Made by a program: the position numbers and the translations under genes
DNA from: Sphingomonas donggukensis
GTDB lineage: Bacteria > Pseudomonadota > Alphaproteobacteria > Sphingomonadales > Sphingomonadaceae
Length of the DNA: 64,000 nt
Assembly (NCBI RefSeq): GCF_023674425.1
Contig: NZ_CP098401.1
Location: forward strand, 2,649,501-2,713,500
Direction: 5' to 3'
Notes under the pieces: generated by a model
What the model saw: only the letters and a program-made list of their open reading frames with translations
The model's database searches: none
Told to the model about the DNA's origin: nothing
Shown: piece by piece, positions 15,947-25,167 of the stretch
How positions within the stretch are numbered: position 1 is the stretch's first letter
Layout of the letters: the number at the start of each line of letters is the position of its first letter

Positions 15947-16746
15947 GCTGGCTGGATGAGGATATCACCACGCTTGCGATCTGCTGGCGATTGGAACGGC
16001 GCGACGGCATCGCCATAGGCCTGACCGATCACGACCGCGACCTGGTGATCGACGGCAATCTGTATCGCGCGAGTCCGGGCATGACGCCGTCGGCTATCCG
16101 TCGCGGTGAGGGTGCGGACAGCGTCGAGGTGGCGGGCGCGCTGACGTCGGCGGCGATATCGGAGCGCGACCTGATCGGCGGGCGCTGGGACGGGGCGCGG
16201 GTGGCGGTGTTCGCGGTTGACTGGACCGACACCGCGAACCGCGTGGCGCTGGGCGAGGGCAGTATCGGCGCGGTCGAGACCGGTGAAGGCGGTTTCACCG
16301 CTGAACTGCGCGGGCGGGCGAGCCGGCTGGAGCGGCCGGTCGCCGAGGAGACGACGCCCGAGTGCCGTGCCGAGCTTGGCGACCGGCGGTGCCGCGTGGC
16401 GATGGCCGGGCGGCAGCAACTGGCGCGGGTGGTGGCGAGCGACGCGGAGATCGTGACGCTGGATAGCGCCGTGCCGATTGCGGGCGGCTGGGGCGGCGGG
16501 CGGCTGCGCTGGGTCGACGGGGCGAATGCGGGGATAGAGCAAATAGTCGCAGCGTCGGCGGGCGCCGACGCGACGCTGCGGACGCTGCCGCCGTTTGCGG
16601 TCGCGGTGGGCGACCGGGTCGAGGTGATCGAGGGATGCGACAAGAGCCTGGCGACGTGCAGCGGGCGCTTTGCCAACGTGGCGAACTTTCGCGGCGAGCC
16701 GTATCTGCCGGGCATCGACCTGCTGACGCGGTTCCCCGGCGCATGA
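15943..16746 (+). CDS. DUF2163/phage BR0599-like tail protein (GTA gp13)
   Basis: The 267-residue protein begins with ICWRLERRDGIAIGLTDHDRDLVIDG and contains EETTPECRAELGDRRCRV and a C-terminal GCDKSLATCSGRFANVANFRGEPYLPG. The four conserved cysteines of the latter regions mark the DUF2163 and phage_BR0599 domains and probably bind an iron-sulphur cluster or metal in the tail hub. An ATGA overlap couples it to the previous gene and another to the next. Confidence 0.93.
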   Translation: MSWLDEDITTLAICWRLERRDGIAIGLTDHDRDLVIDGNLYRASPGMTPSAIRRGEGADSVEVAGALTSAAISERDLIGGRWDGARVAVFAVDWTDTANRVALGEGSIGAVETGEGGFTAELRGRASRLERPVAEETTPECRAELGDRRCRVAMAGRQQLARVVASDAEIVTLDSAVPIAGGWGGGRLRWVDGANAGIEQIVAASAGADATLRTLPPFAVAVGDRVEVIEGCDKSLATCSGRFANVANFRGEPYLPGIDLLTRFPGA

Positions 16747-17171
16747 CGCGGGGTGAGCGGATCGCCGCGGCGGCGAAGGCTGCGGTGGGGGCGCGGTTTC
16801 GCCTGCACGGGCGCGACTTGGCGAACGGACTCGATTGCGTCGGGCTGGTCGCGGTGGCGTTCCGGGCGGGCGGCTATGATGGGCCGGTGCCGACCGGGTA
16901 CGCGCTGCGCAGCGGCGATGGCGGGGCGCTCACCGAACAGATGCGTGCGGCGGGCTTTGCGCGGGTGCGCTTGATGCGACCCGGCGACGTGATCGCGATG
17001 GCGAGCGGGCCGGGCCAGCTGCATCTGGGGATCGTGACCGTGGATGGCTTCGTCCACGCCGATGCGGGCTTGAGGCGCGTGGTCGAGCGGCCGGGCGCGC
17101 CGCCGTGGCCGGTGGTGGGCCGCTGGCGGCTGACGAGCAAGGCAAAGGGGGACGCGACATGGCGACGGTGA
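16743..17171 (+). CDS. NlpC/P60-family tail peptidase (GTA gp14)
   Basis: The 142-residue protein has the catalytic cysteine in LDCVGLVAVAFR and the histidine in QLHLGIV, with HADAGLRRVVE after it, as in NlpC/P60 cell-wall peptidases. In GTAs the gp14 peptidase sits at the tail tip and cuts peptidoglycan during DNA delivery. ATG 16743 overlaps the previous stop; the following gene starts 12 bases inside its 3' end. Confidence 0.92.
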   Translation: MTRGERIAAAAKAAVGARFRLHGRDLANGLDCVGLVAVAFRAGGYDGPVPTGYALRSGDGGALTEQMRAAGFARVRLMRPGDVIAMASGPGQLHLGIVTVDGFVHADAGLRRVVERPGAPPWPVVGRWRLTSKAKGDATWRR

Positions 17172-19273
17172 TCCTGACCGCGGTCGGCACGGTGGTCGCC
17201 GGGCCGATCGGCGGCGCGATCGGCGCGATTGCGGGGCAGGCGATCGACAATGCGATCTTCAAGCCGCCGACGCGCGAGGGGCCGCGGCTGACCGAACTGG
17301 CGCTGCAATCCTCGTCCTACGGCGCGCCGATCCCAAAGCTGTTCGGAACGATGCGGGTGGCGGGCACCGTCATCTGGTCGACCGACCTGATCGAGCATGT
17401 GACGACCAGCGGGGGCGGCAAGTCGCGCCCGGCGACGCGCACGTACAGCTATGCCGCGAGCTTCGCGGTGGCGCTGTCGGGACGCCCCATCGCGTCGATC
17501 GGGCGGATCTGGGCGGACGGCAACCTGCTGCGCGGGGCGGCGGGCGACTGGAAGATGCCGGTGCAGTTCCGCGTCCATGCGGGCGACGAGGATCAGGACG
17601 CCGACCCGCTGATCACATCGGCGGAGGGGATCGCCCTGGCGCCGGCGCACCGCGGCATCGCCTATGTCGTGTTCGAGGATCTGGCGCTTGCGGAATTCGG
17701 AAATCGCATTCCGTCGCTGACGTTCGAGGTGACCGCGGACGCCGGGCCGGTGTCATGCGGGGGCATCGTGACGGCGCTGTCCGACGGCGCGGTCGATGGC
17801 GCCGGCGCGACGCTGCCGCTCGGCGGGTATTCGGCCTATGGCGACAGCCTGCGCAGCGTCGTCGCGACTCTGGCCGAGGTCAGCGGCGCGTGGAGCGATG
17901 GCGACGGCGGCGCGCTGACCGAGGGTGCGGGGCCGGTCAGCGAAATCGTCGATGCCGGGACCGGGGGCAAGGGCCGCGCGCGGCGCGCGATCGCCCCTGC
18001 CGATACCGCGCCGCGCAGCGTGACCGTGCAATATTACGATGCCGCGCGCGATTATCAGACGGGGTTGCAGGTCGCGGCCCGGCCCGGCGGTGGCCAGCGG
18101 GTGCTGCGCGTCGAACTGCCGGCGGTGCTCGATGCGGGTGCGGCGAAGACGCTGGCGGCGGCGACGCTGACGCGGATCGACGTCGCGCGCGAGCGGCGGG
18201 TGGTGACGCTGGACTGGCGATCAATCGCGCTTGCTCCGGGCGCGCGGGTGGCGATCACCGGGGAGGCGGGCGTGTGGCGCGTCGCGGGCTGGTCGCTCGA
18301 AGGAATGGCGCTGACGCTCGAGTTGGTACGGATCGCGCGCGCGCCGATCGCGACGGCGGCGACGCCGGGTCGAGTGGTGTCGGCGCCAGATTTGGCGGTG
18401 GGGGAGACTGTGCTCCACGCGTTCGAGATGCCGCCGGTCGACGACACTCTGCTCACCGCGCCGCGGCTGACGATCGCAGCGGCGGGGACCGGGCCGGGGT
18501 GGCGTGGGGCCGCGCTGCAGCTGAGCCTGGACGGCGGCGCGCGTTGGGTCGCGGTCGGGGAACGGCGCGCGCCGGCGGTGCTCGGCTGGGTCGCAGAGTC
18601 GCTCGCCGCGGCGGGGGCGACGCTGGTCGATCGCCACAACGCGCTGACGGTGACGCTGGCGACCGAGGCGATGACGCTCGGCGATGCCGATGCCGCGGCT
18701 GTCGATGGCGGCGCGAACCTGGCAATCGTCGGCGACGAGTTGATCCAGTTCGAGCGTGCCGAGCCGCTGGGCGGCGCGGCGTGGCGGCTGAGCGGATTGT
18801 GGCGCGGTCGGCGGGGGACCGAGTGGGCGGCGGGCGCGGCAGGGGCGGGCGATCGCTTCGTGCTGATCGACGCGGCGGCGCTGAACGACGTCGCGCTGCC
18901 ACTGTCGGCGGTCGGGGGGACGGCGACCGTCCTGGCATCGGGTGCGGGCGGCGAGGTGACGGCAAGCACCGCGATCAGCGGCGATTCGGTGCGCCCGCCG
19001 TCGCCCGTCCACGGACGGAGCGACGTCCTCGATGGTATCGCTCGCCTGCGCTGGATCCGCCGCAGTCGCAGCGGATGGCGGTGGAGCGACGGAATCGACG
19101 CGCCGCTGGCCGAAGAGCGGGAGGCGTACCGGGTCGAGATCGGCAGCGCCGCGATCGAGACGACAATGGCCGAGATTGCTCCGCCTGCCGCCTCCGAAGG
19201 GATCGCCAGCGTCCGCCAGATCGGCACCTACGGATCGTCGCGCGCCCGGTTTTTGACTGACATCGCAAGCTGA
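17159..19273 (+). CDS. Large phage tail tip/host-specificity protein (GTA gp15-like)
   Basis: The 704-residue protein begins with a hydrophobic glycine-rich helix (VGTVVAGPIGGAIGAIAGQAIDNAIF), then SYGAPIPKLFGTMRVAGTVIWSTDL, and a long beta-rich body containing phage tail protein domains (YDAARDYQTGLQ, LELVRIA, LWRGRRGTEW). It is the distal tail fibre/hub protein that contacts the recipient. It is much shorter than the Rhodobacter protein (about 1,300 residues), lacking a long GTA_TIM half; that part appears instead to be in the fusion gene at 13652. ATG 17159 has an AAAGGGGGAC site. Confidence 0.88.
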   Translation: MATVILTAVGTVVAGPIGGAIGAIAGQAIDNAIFKPPTREGPRLTELALQSSSYGAPIPKLFGTMRVAGTVIWSTDLIEHVTTSGGGKSRPATRTYSYAASFAVALSGRPIASIGRIWADGNLLRGAAGDWKMPVQFRVHAGDEDQDADPLITSAEGIALAPAHRGIAYVVFEDLALAEFGNRIPSLTFEVTADAGPVSCGGIVTALSDGAVDGAGATLPLGGYSAYGDSLRSVVATLAEVSGAWSDGDGGALTEGAGPVSEIVDAGTGGKGRARRAIAPADTAPRSVTVQYYDAARDYQTGLQVAARPGGGQRVLRVELPAVLDAGAAKTLAAATLTRIDVARERRVVTLDWRSIALAPGARVAITGEAGVWRVAGWSLEGMALTLELVRIARAPIATAATPGRVVSAPDLAVGETVLHAFEMPPVDDTLLTAPRLTIAAAGTGPGWRGAALQLSLDGGARWVAVGERRAPAVLGWVAESLAAAGATLVDRHNALTVTLATEAMTLGDADAAAVDGGANLAIVGDELIQFERAEPLGGAAWRLSGLWRGRRGTEWAAGAAGAGDRFVLIDAAALNDVALPLSAVGGTATVLASGAGGEVTASTAISGDSVRPPSPVHGRSDVLDGIARLRWIRRSRSGWRWSDGIDAPLAEEREAYRVEIGSAAIETTMAEIAPPAASEGIASVRQIGTYGSSRARFLTDIAS

Positions 19274-19284
19274 GAGGATTCGAG

Positions 19285-19788
19285 ATGACCGACATGACGG
19301 CGCGCTTCGCCCTGCCCTTCATCCAGCCGGGGCAGGCGCAAAAGGAAATGACCCATAACGAGGCTCTGGCGTCGATCGACATCGCGCTCCATGCGGGCGT
19401 GGTGGCGGCGGGGATCGACGTGCCGCCCGCGAGCCCGGCACCGGGAGCGTGCTGGATCGTCGGCGATTCGCCGGTCGGCGCGTGGAGCGGCCACGCGCGC
19501 ATGCTTGCCGGATGGAGCGATGGCGGGTGGCGCTTCGTGCCGCCGTGCGAGGGGATGACCGCGTGGGTGGCCGCCGACGCGCGCCGCTTGCTCTTCAGGA
19601 ACGGGTCGTGGGCGGTCGGTCCAGTCGCCGCCGATATCCTGACGGTGGGCGGCCATGCGATGCTGGGCGCCCCCGTCGCGGCGATCGCCGGTCCGGCCGG
19701 CGGCGCGACCGTGGATGCGGAGGGGCGCTCCACGATCGCCGCCATTCTTTCCGCCCTGCGCCATCACGGCCTTATGATTGGCGCTTAA
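19285..19788 (+). CDS. DUF2793 family protein
   Basis: The 167-residue protein matches DUF2793: TARFALPFIQPGQAQKEMTHNEALASIDIALHAGV, GACWIVGDSPVGAWSGH, and GGWRFVPPCEGMTAWV. The family often lies at the 3' end of prophage and GTA clusters and probably decorates the tail tip. It follows gp15 by 11 bases with GAGAGGATTCGAG as the ribosome-binding region, and it closes the cluster. Confidence 0.88.
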   Translation: MTDMTARFALPFIQPGQAQKEMTHNEALASIDIALHAGVVAAGIDVPPASPAPGACWIVGDSPVGAWSGHARMLAGWSDGGWRFVPPCEGMTAWVAADARRLLFRNGSWAVGPVAADILTVGGHAMLGAPVAAIAGPAGGATVDAEGRSTIAAILSALRHHGLMIGA

Positions 19789-19895
19789 CCTGTGTTGATT
19801 CCGCAACAGTTCCCGAATTTGTGCGCTTGCACCGAAACCATGTCAGGGGTAGTGAGTTAGCGCTGTCCGTAGTGACAACCAAGAAAGGGGATTTT

Positions 19896-21041
19896 ATGCG
19901 GAAGCTTGCCGTCGTTCTGGCGCTTGCCTCGACCGCGCTCACCACTCCCGCCCTGGCCCGCGATGATTCGTGGTACGTGGGCGTCGAGGGTGGCGCGATG
20001 ATCGTGGAAGACATCGACTTTGACATCCGGACTGCAGCCGGCGTGAACACCACGAACGCTGCGACCGTCGATCACGACTATGGCTTCGATGTCGATGGCA
20101 TCATCGGCTACGACTTCGGTGCGTTCCGCGCCGAGGCCGAAGTGGGCTACAAGCGTGCCAACATCGACGCGTATCGCTCGACCGTCACCACGCCGTCCTA
20201 CAATGCGGCCGGCACTCTGGTGAACACCGGTGCGGGCAACTTCGGCTATGCCGGCGGCACCACCTCGGTGCTCAGCTTCATGGTCAACGGCCTGCTCGAC
20301 TTCGGCGACGATGACGGAATCACCGGCTTTGTCGGCGGTGGCGTCGGCGTCGCTCGCGTCAAGGCGGAGAACTACGCGCTGAACACGCGTGGGCCGTTCC
20401 TGGACGATTCGGACACAGTGTTCGCCTATCAGGGCCTCGCCGGTATCCGCGCGCCGCTCGGCGATCATCTGGATGCGACGCTGAAGTATCGCTTCTTCAA
20501 CGCCGACAACGTCCGTCTGGTCGATGTCTCGGGTCGCACGTTCGACGGTCGTTACCGTTCGCACAGCATCCTGGGTGGCCTGACGTACAACTTCGGTGGC
20601 CCGGTCGTCGAGGAAGTGGCTCCGCCGCCTCCGCCGCCGCCGGTCGAGACGCCTCCGCCGCCTCCGCCGCCGCCGGCTCCTGCGCCGGTCTGCACGCCCG
20701 GGCCGTACATCGTGTTCTTCGAGTGGGATCGCTCGGACATCACGCCGGAAGCGTCGGGCATTCTGGACAACGCCGTCTCGGCTTACCAGAACTGCGGCAA
20801 CGCACAGGTCATGCTCGCCGGTCACGCCGACCGTTCGGGTTCGGCGAACTACAACGTCGGCCTGTCGCAGCGCCGTGCGGATGCGGTTCGTGGCTACTTG
20901 ACGGGTCGCGGCATCGCCGACGGCACGATCACGAGCGAAGCGTTCGGCGAGAGCCGTCCGCGCGTCGAAACCGCCGATGGCGTTCGCGAGCTCCAGAACC
21001 GTCGCGTGGAAATCACCTACGGGCCTGGCTCGGGGATGTAA
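19896..21041 (+). CDS. OmpA-family outer-membrane porin/peptidoglycan-binding protein
   Basis: The 381-residue protein has a signal peptide (1-21, cleavage after TTPALA), an eight-strand beta-barrel domain (about 22-230) with alternating aromatic strands, a proline-rich hinge (about 233-262), and a C-terminal OmpA domain (about 266-380). That domain carries YIVFFEWDRSDITPEA and NYNVGLSQRRADAVRGYL, which bind peptidoglycan. A pair of cysteines (CTPG and QNCGN) could form a disulphide. ATG 19896 follows AAGAAAGGGG. Codon use is strongly biased, as expected for an abundant protein, and a good terminator follows. Confidence 0.95.
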   Translation: MRKLAVVLALASTALTTPALARDDSWYVGVEGGAMIVEDIDFDIRTAAGVNTTNAATVDHDYGFDVDGIIGYDFGAFRAEAEVGYKRANIDAYRSTVTTPSYNAAGTLVNTGAGNFGYAGGTTSVLSFMVNGLLDFGDDDGITGFVGGGVGVARVKAENYALNTRGPFLDDSDTVFAYQGLAGIRAPLGDHLDATLKYRFFNADNVRLVDVSGRTFDGRYRSHSILGGLTYNFGGPVVEEVAPPPPPPPVETPPPPPPPPAPAPVCTPGPYIVFFEWDRSDITPEASGILDNAVSAYQNCGNAQVMLAGHADRSGSANYNVGLSQRRADAVRGYLTGRGIADGTITSEAFGESRPRVETADGVRELQNRRVEITYGPGSGM

Positions 21042-21074
21042 TTCCGCCGCGTCCGGTTTCGGACACGACATCGA

Positions 21075-21105
21075 GGGAGGTCGGAGCAATCCGGCCTCCC
21101 TTTTT
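21075..21105 (+). terminator. Intrinsic terminator of the ompA-like gene
   Basis: GGGAGGTCGGA (21075-21085) pairs with TCCGGCCTCCC (21090-21100) around a GCAA tetraloop, with one T-G pair, followed by TTTTT. Confidence 0.88.
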
Positions 21106-21959
21106 GTTTGCGTGGTTGCGGCAATTTGAGGGTGGGGTCGTCGCTGCCTCGAGAGGAACTTCGCCGCCCGCGTGTCCGCCTTGTGCCACGCGCATCCCAG
21201 TCATTTCCGGGCGCGGCAGCGCCAGCGGCGAAGTAGCGAAGACCGACCGGCGACGGAGCCGGAGTCGAATATTGCATCCGACCGTCCGTGCGCTCGCCGA
21301 GCCGATGACGGCGAGGGCCAAGCACCAAGCGCGTCGGAGACAGCGGCTAGAGGATCGGCTCAGGTCGTAAAGCGAATGGCGACAGTCTCTCGGATTTACC
21401 GCGCCAAACCAGCTGTGCGCGGCTCGACCGCCCCGAGTCTGGCCGGGATCATTCGATAGTCCCCGCGCCGACGATGTCGCCCGTCACGTTCCCGCGCGGC
21501 ATAGCGCCGTCTTGAGTGGACATCCGGGTCGAGGCCGTGTTTGCTGCGGAGTTCTCCAGTCCCGCAGGAAACGAGGCCTTGCCGCATTGTACTGCGCGGT
21601 CGTTGCTCGATCAGCGTTCAGGGAGCGAGCCGATGTGACGCCCGCTGGCATACGGTCCATCCCACGAGAGCTTGTCGGTGAACGCCTTCCGCGATCGAGG
21701 CTCGCCAGCTGGACCACGCCACGTCAAACTCTGCACGGGGTGGCGAGTGAGCTCAGTCCTCGCTCGCCCAACGGTAGGGCGTTTGCCGACGCCTGCTGTG
21801 CCTTCGGTTCTAGCGGCCCGCGCACCTGCGATAGCAACCCGAGAAGACGGACTCGCCAGCCCGACCAAGACACACAAGATACGGGTGAGCATGCGCGGCC
21901 CCGCAACCCGGCGCCGAGCCCCCGCACGCTGCGCCGCGCCGGACACAGCGCCTGTCCCC
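21106..21959. other. Gene-poor stretch of about 850 bases
   Basis: No reading frame here has the codon pattern of the neighbours, and no tRNA, repeat family or strong hairpin was recognised. Composition is somewhat less GC-rich than flanking genes, with frequent stops in all frames. It may be a decayed gene region or an untranslated regulatory stretch. The downstream end abuts the 3' end of ygfZ. Confidence 0.5.
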
Positions 21960-22676
21960 TTACGCCGCCACGGCCTGCATCAGCCAAGACGTCATCAGCG
22001 CATCGCCCAGAGCCTCGACCCGGCGCAATTCCACCTTCACGCCCAGTTCGGGATAGACGGCCCGGGTGCGGTCGGCGGCTTCGGTCCCCGGCGCCACCAC
22101 GAGCCGCCGGTTGACCTTCGCACGGTGGTGCATGCGCGCGGTATTCTCCTGCCCGACGTAGCAACCCTTGATGAAGCTGACTCCGTTTAGCTCGCGCGCG
22201 TTGCATTCGAGCCAGAGCGTCGCGTCCTGCCCGAGTTCCGCCACACCTTCGGTGACGCCGAGCGCGAGGCGGTGCGCGTGCCATCCGCTCGCCGGCTCCC
22301 CCGCCGCACCGAGCCAGCGGCGGCCAAGCGCTGCGAGTCGCGGATCGGGCACCCCCTCGCCCCCATCCCGCGACCAGTGCACCGCGATGTCGGTCGCCGC
22401 GATCGTCACGGGCCGCCGCAGCCGGTACATCGTCAGCCGCCGCGCCAATCCCTCGGCCTGCGCGCGCTCGCAATCGATCAGGACCGTGCCGTCGCCGCCG
22501 TCCCACAGCAGGAAGTCGTACAGCGCCTTGCCCTGCGGCGTCAGCAGCGCCGACCACTGCGGTCGATCGGGCGACACCGCCGCAACGTCCTGCGTCACCA
22601 GCCCCTGCAGGAACTCGCGTGAGCCGTCGCCGGCCACTCGCAGGACGGCGCGATCGGGAAGGGTGGTACCGGTCAT
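21960..22676 (-). CDS. ygfZ: Folate-binding YgfZ/CAF17-like protein
   Basis: The 238-residue protein begins LPDRAVLRVAGDGSREFLQGLVTQDV and carries the diagnostic KGCYVGQENTAR motif (about 174-185) with its conserved cysteine. YgfZ proteins are folate-dependent, glycine-cleavage-T-like factors that help assemble or repair certain iron-sulphur enzymes. This copy is shorter than E. coli YgfZ (326) but near the usual alphaproteobacterial length. Start 22676 was chosen by family N-terminus; the longer open frame upstream is antisense to pyrC. The divergent arrangement with pyrC is common in alphaproteobacteria. Confidence 0.93.
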   Translation of the reverse strand: MTGTTLPDRAVLRVAGDGSREFLQGLVTQDVAAVSPDRPQWSALLTPQGKALYDFLLWDGGDGTVLIDCERAQAEGLARRLTMYRLRRPVTIAATDIAVHWSRDGGEGVPDPRLAALGRRWLGAAGEPASGWHAHRLALGVTEGVAELGQDATLWLECNARELNGVSFIKGCYVGQENTARMHHRAKVNRRLVVAPGTEAADRTRAVYPELGVKVELRRVEALGDALMTSWLMQAVAA

Positions 22677-22724
22677 CGACCCTAGGTAAGCCCGCAGGCG
22701 ACATTTCCAACCCGGACCCGCGCC

Positions 22725-23780
22725 ATGACCGCCCCCCAGACACCGCCCGACCGCCTGACGATCCGCCGGCCCGACGACTGGCACGTCCATCTGCGCGACG
22801 GCGCGATGCTGGCGGCGGTGGCACCGGCGACCGCGCGCCAGTTTGCCCGCGCGATCGTGATGCCCAACCTGGTCCCGCCGGTGACCGACGTCGCCGCCGC
22901 CGCAGCCTATCGCTCCCGCATCCTGGCGGCGCTGCCCGGCGGCGCGGACTTCACGCCGCTGATGACCTGCTACCTGACCGACGCGACCGACGCCGACGAA
23001 GTGCGTCGCGGCTATGCAGAGGGCGTGTTCGCCGCCTGCAAGCTCTACCCCGCGCACGCCACCACCAATTCCGCCCACGGCGTCACCAGCATCGCCCATA
23101 TCGCCCCGGTGCTCGAGGCGATGCAGGCGGTCGGCATGCCGCTCTTGATCCACGGCGAGGTCACCGATCCCGCGATCGACATATTCGACCGGGAAGCGGT
23201 GTTCGTCGAGCGCGTGCTGACCCCGCTGCTCGCCGATTTCCCGGCACTGAAGATCGTGCTGGAGCACATCACCACCCAGGAAGCCGCAGCGATCGTGCTC
23301 GCGAACCCGGAGCGTCTGGGCGCGACGGTCACCCCCCAGCACCTGCTCATCAACCGCAACGCGCTGTTCGCAGGCGGCCTTCGCCCGCACGCCTATTGCC
23401 TGCCCGTCGCCAAGCGTGAGCGCCACCGGATCGCAGTGCGCCGTGCCGCGACATCGGGCGCGCGCAACATCTTCCTCGGCACCGACAGCGCGCCGCACGT
23501 TGTCGAGGCCAAGCAATCCGGCTGCGGCTGCGCGGGCATCTTCTCGGCGCTCACGGCGCTGGAGCTCTATGCGGGCGTGTTCGACGAGGACGGCGCGCTC
23601 GACAGGTTCGAAGCGTTCGCCAGCGAAAACGGCGCGCGCTTCTACGGGCTCCCGCTGAACGCGGGAACAGTGACGCTGGAGCGCGGGGCGCTGGCGGTGC
23701 CCGAGATGCTGGCGGCGGGCGATAGCGGCGTGGTGCCGTTCCGCGCGGGCGAGACGCTCGGGTGGCGCATGGTGGGTTAG
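22725..23780 (+). CDS. pyrC: Dihydroorotase, class II
   Basis: The 351-residue enzyme catalyses reversible cyclisation of carbamoyl aspartate to dihydroorotate in pyrimidine synthesis. Visible features are the zinc-binding [10 protein letters not shown], the [13 protein letters not shown] strand, the carboxylated-lysine region [19 protein letters not shown] and EHITTQ histidines, and FLGTDSAPH with the catalytic aspartate. Length matches E. coli PyrC. Divergent from ygfZ with 48 bases between starts, so the promoters must overlap. Confidence 0.97.
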   Translation: MTAPQTPPDRLTIRRPDDWHVHLRDGAMLAAVAPATARQFARAIVMPNLVPPVTDVAAAAAYRSRILAALPGGADFTPLMTCYLTDATDADEVRRGYAEGVFAACKLYPAHATTNSAHGVTSIAHIAPVLEAMQAVGMPLLIHGEVTDPAIDIFDREAVFVERVLTPLLADFPALKIVLEHITTQEAAAIVLANPERLGATVTPQHLLINRNALFAGGLRPHAYCLPVAKRERHRIAVRRAATSGARNIFLGTDSAPHVVEAKQSGCGCAGIFSALTALELYAGVFDEDGALDRFEAFASENGARFYGLPLNAGTVTLERGALAVPEMLAAGDSGVVPFRAGETLGWRMVG

Positions 23781-23890
23781 AGGCCCCGGTTACCCTGTGA
23801 GGCTCAGGTTGGTGGGCAGGCGGAGCCTCTGCGCCACCTACGTTCGTGCTGAGCCTGTCGGAGCACTGTCGTTCTTCGGGCCGGTCGCTT

Positions 23891-23975
23891 CATGCTGGCC
23901 CGCCATCGGCAAAGCCGATGGCGTCGGACGGGCTTTGCCCGCCGGCCGTGCTTGCGCGAGTCGGCGACCAGCATG
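23891..23975. repeat. Two-hairpin structured repeat, copy A
   Basis: An outer stem CATGCTGG/CCAGCATG (23891-23898 and 23968-23975) encloses a perfect 10-bp hairpin CGCCATCGGC-AAA-GCCGATGGCG (23901-23923) and a second hairpin CGGGC-TTT-GCCCG (23929-23941), joined by GTCGGAC. It lies between the convergent pyrC and eipA genes. The same layout with different stem bases occurs at 57110-57171. Confidence 0.7.
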
Positions 23976-23994
23976 GTCGCCCGCCGCGCTACGC

Positions 23995-24765
23995 CTAGAA
24001 CGGCAGCAGCCGCGATTTCTCGGTGAAGTTCATGTATCCGACGTTTGCGCCCAGTCGCCAGCCGACGCCCAGCCGGATCGGGATCAGCACCGTGTTGCCC
24101 CGCCGCAGATAGGTCGCCGCCATGCCGCCGACGAAGAACACCCGACCCTCGCCGGAGGGGAAGCGGTGATAGAGTTCCTGTGAATCGTACAGGTTGTACA
24201 CCAGCACGAACACCTTGCTGGCGTCGCCCCCGACGTCGAAGCCGAGCGACGGCCCCGTCCAATAGACCTTGCGCTGGCCCTCGACGCGGTGCGTCATCAC
24301 GCCCGAACCATAGCGCAGCCCGACGACGAACGCGCCGCCGACCTCGCGCCCTGCGATATAGGCGTTGGGTTCGCCCTGTTCCTTCAGCAATTTCTCGACC
24401 ATGCCGGCCAAGCCCTCGGCGCCCTTGCCGAAAGTATTCTCCGCCGCGGCTAGCACGTCGTCGCGCTTGTAGGTCGGCGATTCGGAGGCCGCGGTCGTGC
24501 GGCTTGCGACATCGGCGGACATCGGCGTGGTCGCAGGCGATGGAGCGGGCGTGGGCGCGTCGCCACCGGCATCGACCGGCGTGCCCGACGGCGCTTCCCG
24601 ATAATAGGGCGGCGGGGGCGGAGGCGTGGTGCGCGTGCCCTGCGCCGAGAGATCGGCGTCGATCGCGCTGTTGGGGTCGACCGTGCGCACCTGCGCCGAA
24701 AGCGGCGTCGCCAGCAGCGCCACGGCGCCCGCCGCCAGCCCGATCGCCCTGAAATACCCTCGCAT
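23995..24765 (-). CDS. eipA: DUF1134/EipA-like envelope integrity protein
   Basis: The 256-residue protein has a signal peptide (about 1-24, ending LSAQ), a proline-rich linker (PPPPPPYY, then Pro/Thr/Ala-rich to about 95), and the DUF1134 domain. That domain reads YKRDDVLAAAENTFGKGAEGLAGMVEKLL...YIAGREVGGAFVVGLRYGSG...YWTGPSLGFDVGGDASKVFVLVYNL and ends VGYMNFTEKSR. In Brucella and Caulobacter the periplasmic EipA protein maintains envelope integrity. Start 24765 gives a proper signal peptide; the 38-residue upstream extension does not. Confidence 0.92.
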   Translation of the reverse strand: MRGYFRAIGLAAGAVALLATPLSAQVRTVDPNSAIDADLSAQGTRTTPPPPPPYYREAPSGTPVDAGGDAPTPAPSPATTPMSADVASRTTAASESPTYKRDDVLAAAENTFGKGAEGLAGMVEKLLKEQGEPNAYIAGREVGGAFVVGLRYGSGVMTHRVEGQRKVYWTGPSLGFDVGGDASKVFVLVYNLYDSQELYHRFPSGEGRVFFVGGMAATYLRRGNTVLIPIRLGVGWRLGANVGYMNFTEKSRLLPF

Positions 24766-24947
24766 CGCCCTGTTCCCCAACCCCGTCCGCGTCAGAGTAA
24801 GCCCGAAGCCGCCTTGCCCGGCAATGAACGGGCGACGAAGTGAATCGATTGGCCGGTCGAACCGAGTCCGCCGCCGCAATATTTAGCCTCCCAGCGCGGT
24901 TGATCGCTCCCCGCCCGCCCGCTATAGCCCGCCCTCGCGCCGCATCC

Positions 24948-25037
24948 GGAGACGTGGGTGAGTGGCTGAAACCAACGCTTTGCTAAAGCGTCGTACGGGA
25001 AACCGTACCGAGGGTTCGAATCCCTCCGTCTCCGCCA
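24948..25037 (+). tRNA. tRNA-Ser (anticodon GCT)
   Basis: GGAGACG (24948-24954) pairs with CGTCTCC (25027-25033), followed by discriminator G and encoded CCA. The anticodon stem ACGCT/AGCGT surrounds TTGCTAA with anticodon GCT at 24982-24984. A long variable arm (TACGG-AAA-CCGTA) and T-arm GAGGGTTCGAATCCCTC complete a class II serine tRNA reading AGC/AGU. Confidence 0.97.
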
Positions 25038-25167
25038 CGACCTTTCGCCGGTAGCGCATCCTCATCGATCGCGCCTCGTCTGGCCGCCGGCACCGGCACC
25101 GCCGTCGAATAGCGGTTTCGCCGTCCGCGCGGCTTTCGTATCGGTGAGGGCCCGATTGAGGTGACCG

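Larger units (their letters stand above)
4513..19788 (+). mobile_element. Gene transfer agent (GTA)-like structural gene cluster
   Basis: About 15.3 kb of co-oriented, mostly overlapping genes follow the order of the Rhodobacter capsulatus GTA: terminase, portal, DUF6127-like, prohead protease, capsid, connectors, DUF3168, tail tube, two tail chaperones, short tape measure, DUF2460, DUF2163, NlpC/P60, and the large tip protein. Integrase, replication, repressor and lysis genes are absent, and base composition equals the host, as expected of a domesticated element. Most junctions are ATGA or GTGA overlaps, implying translational coupling. Differences from the type cluster are head-spike genes after the capsid, a short gp7-position protein, the sheath/DUF2460 fusion and a DUF2793 gene at the end. 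Confidence 0.85.

Noticed and set aside
4513..19788. Intact prophage
   Set aside because: There is no integrase, repressor, replication or lysis gene and no attachment-site repeat; gene order and host-like composition fit a GTA better.
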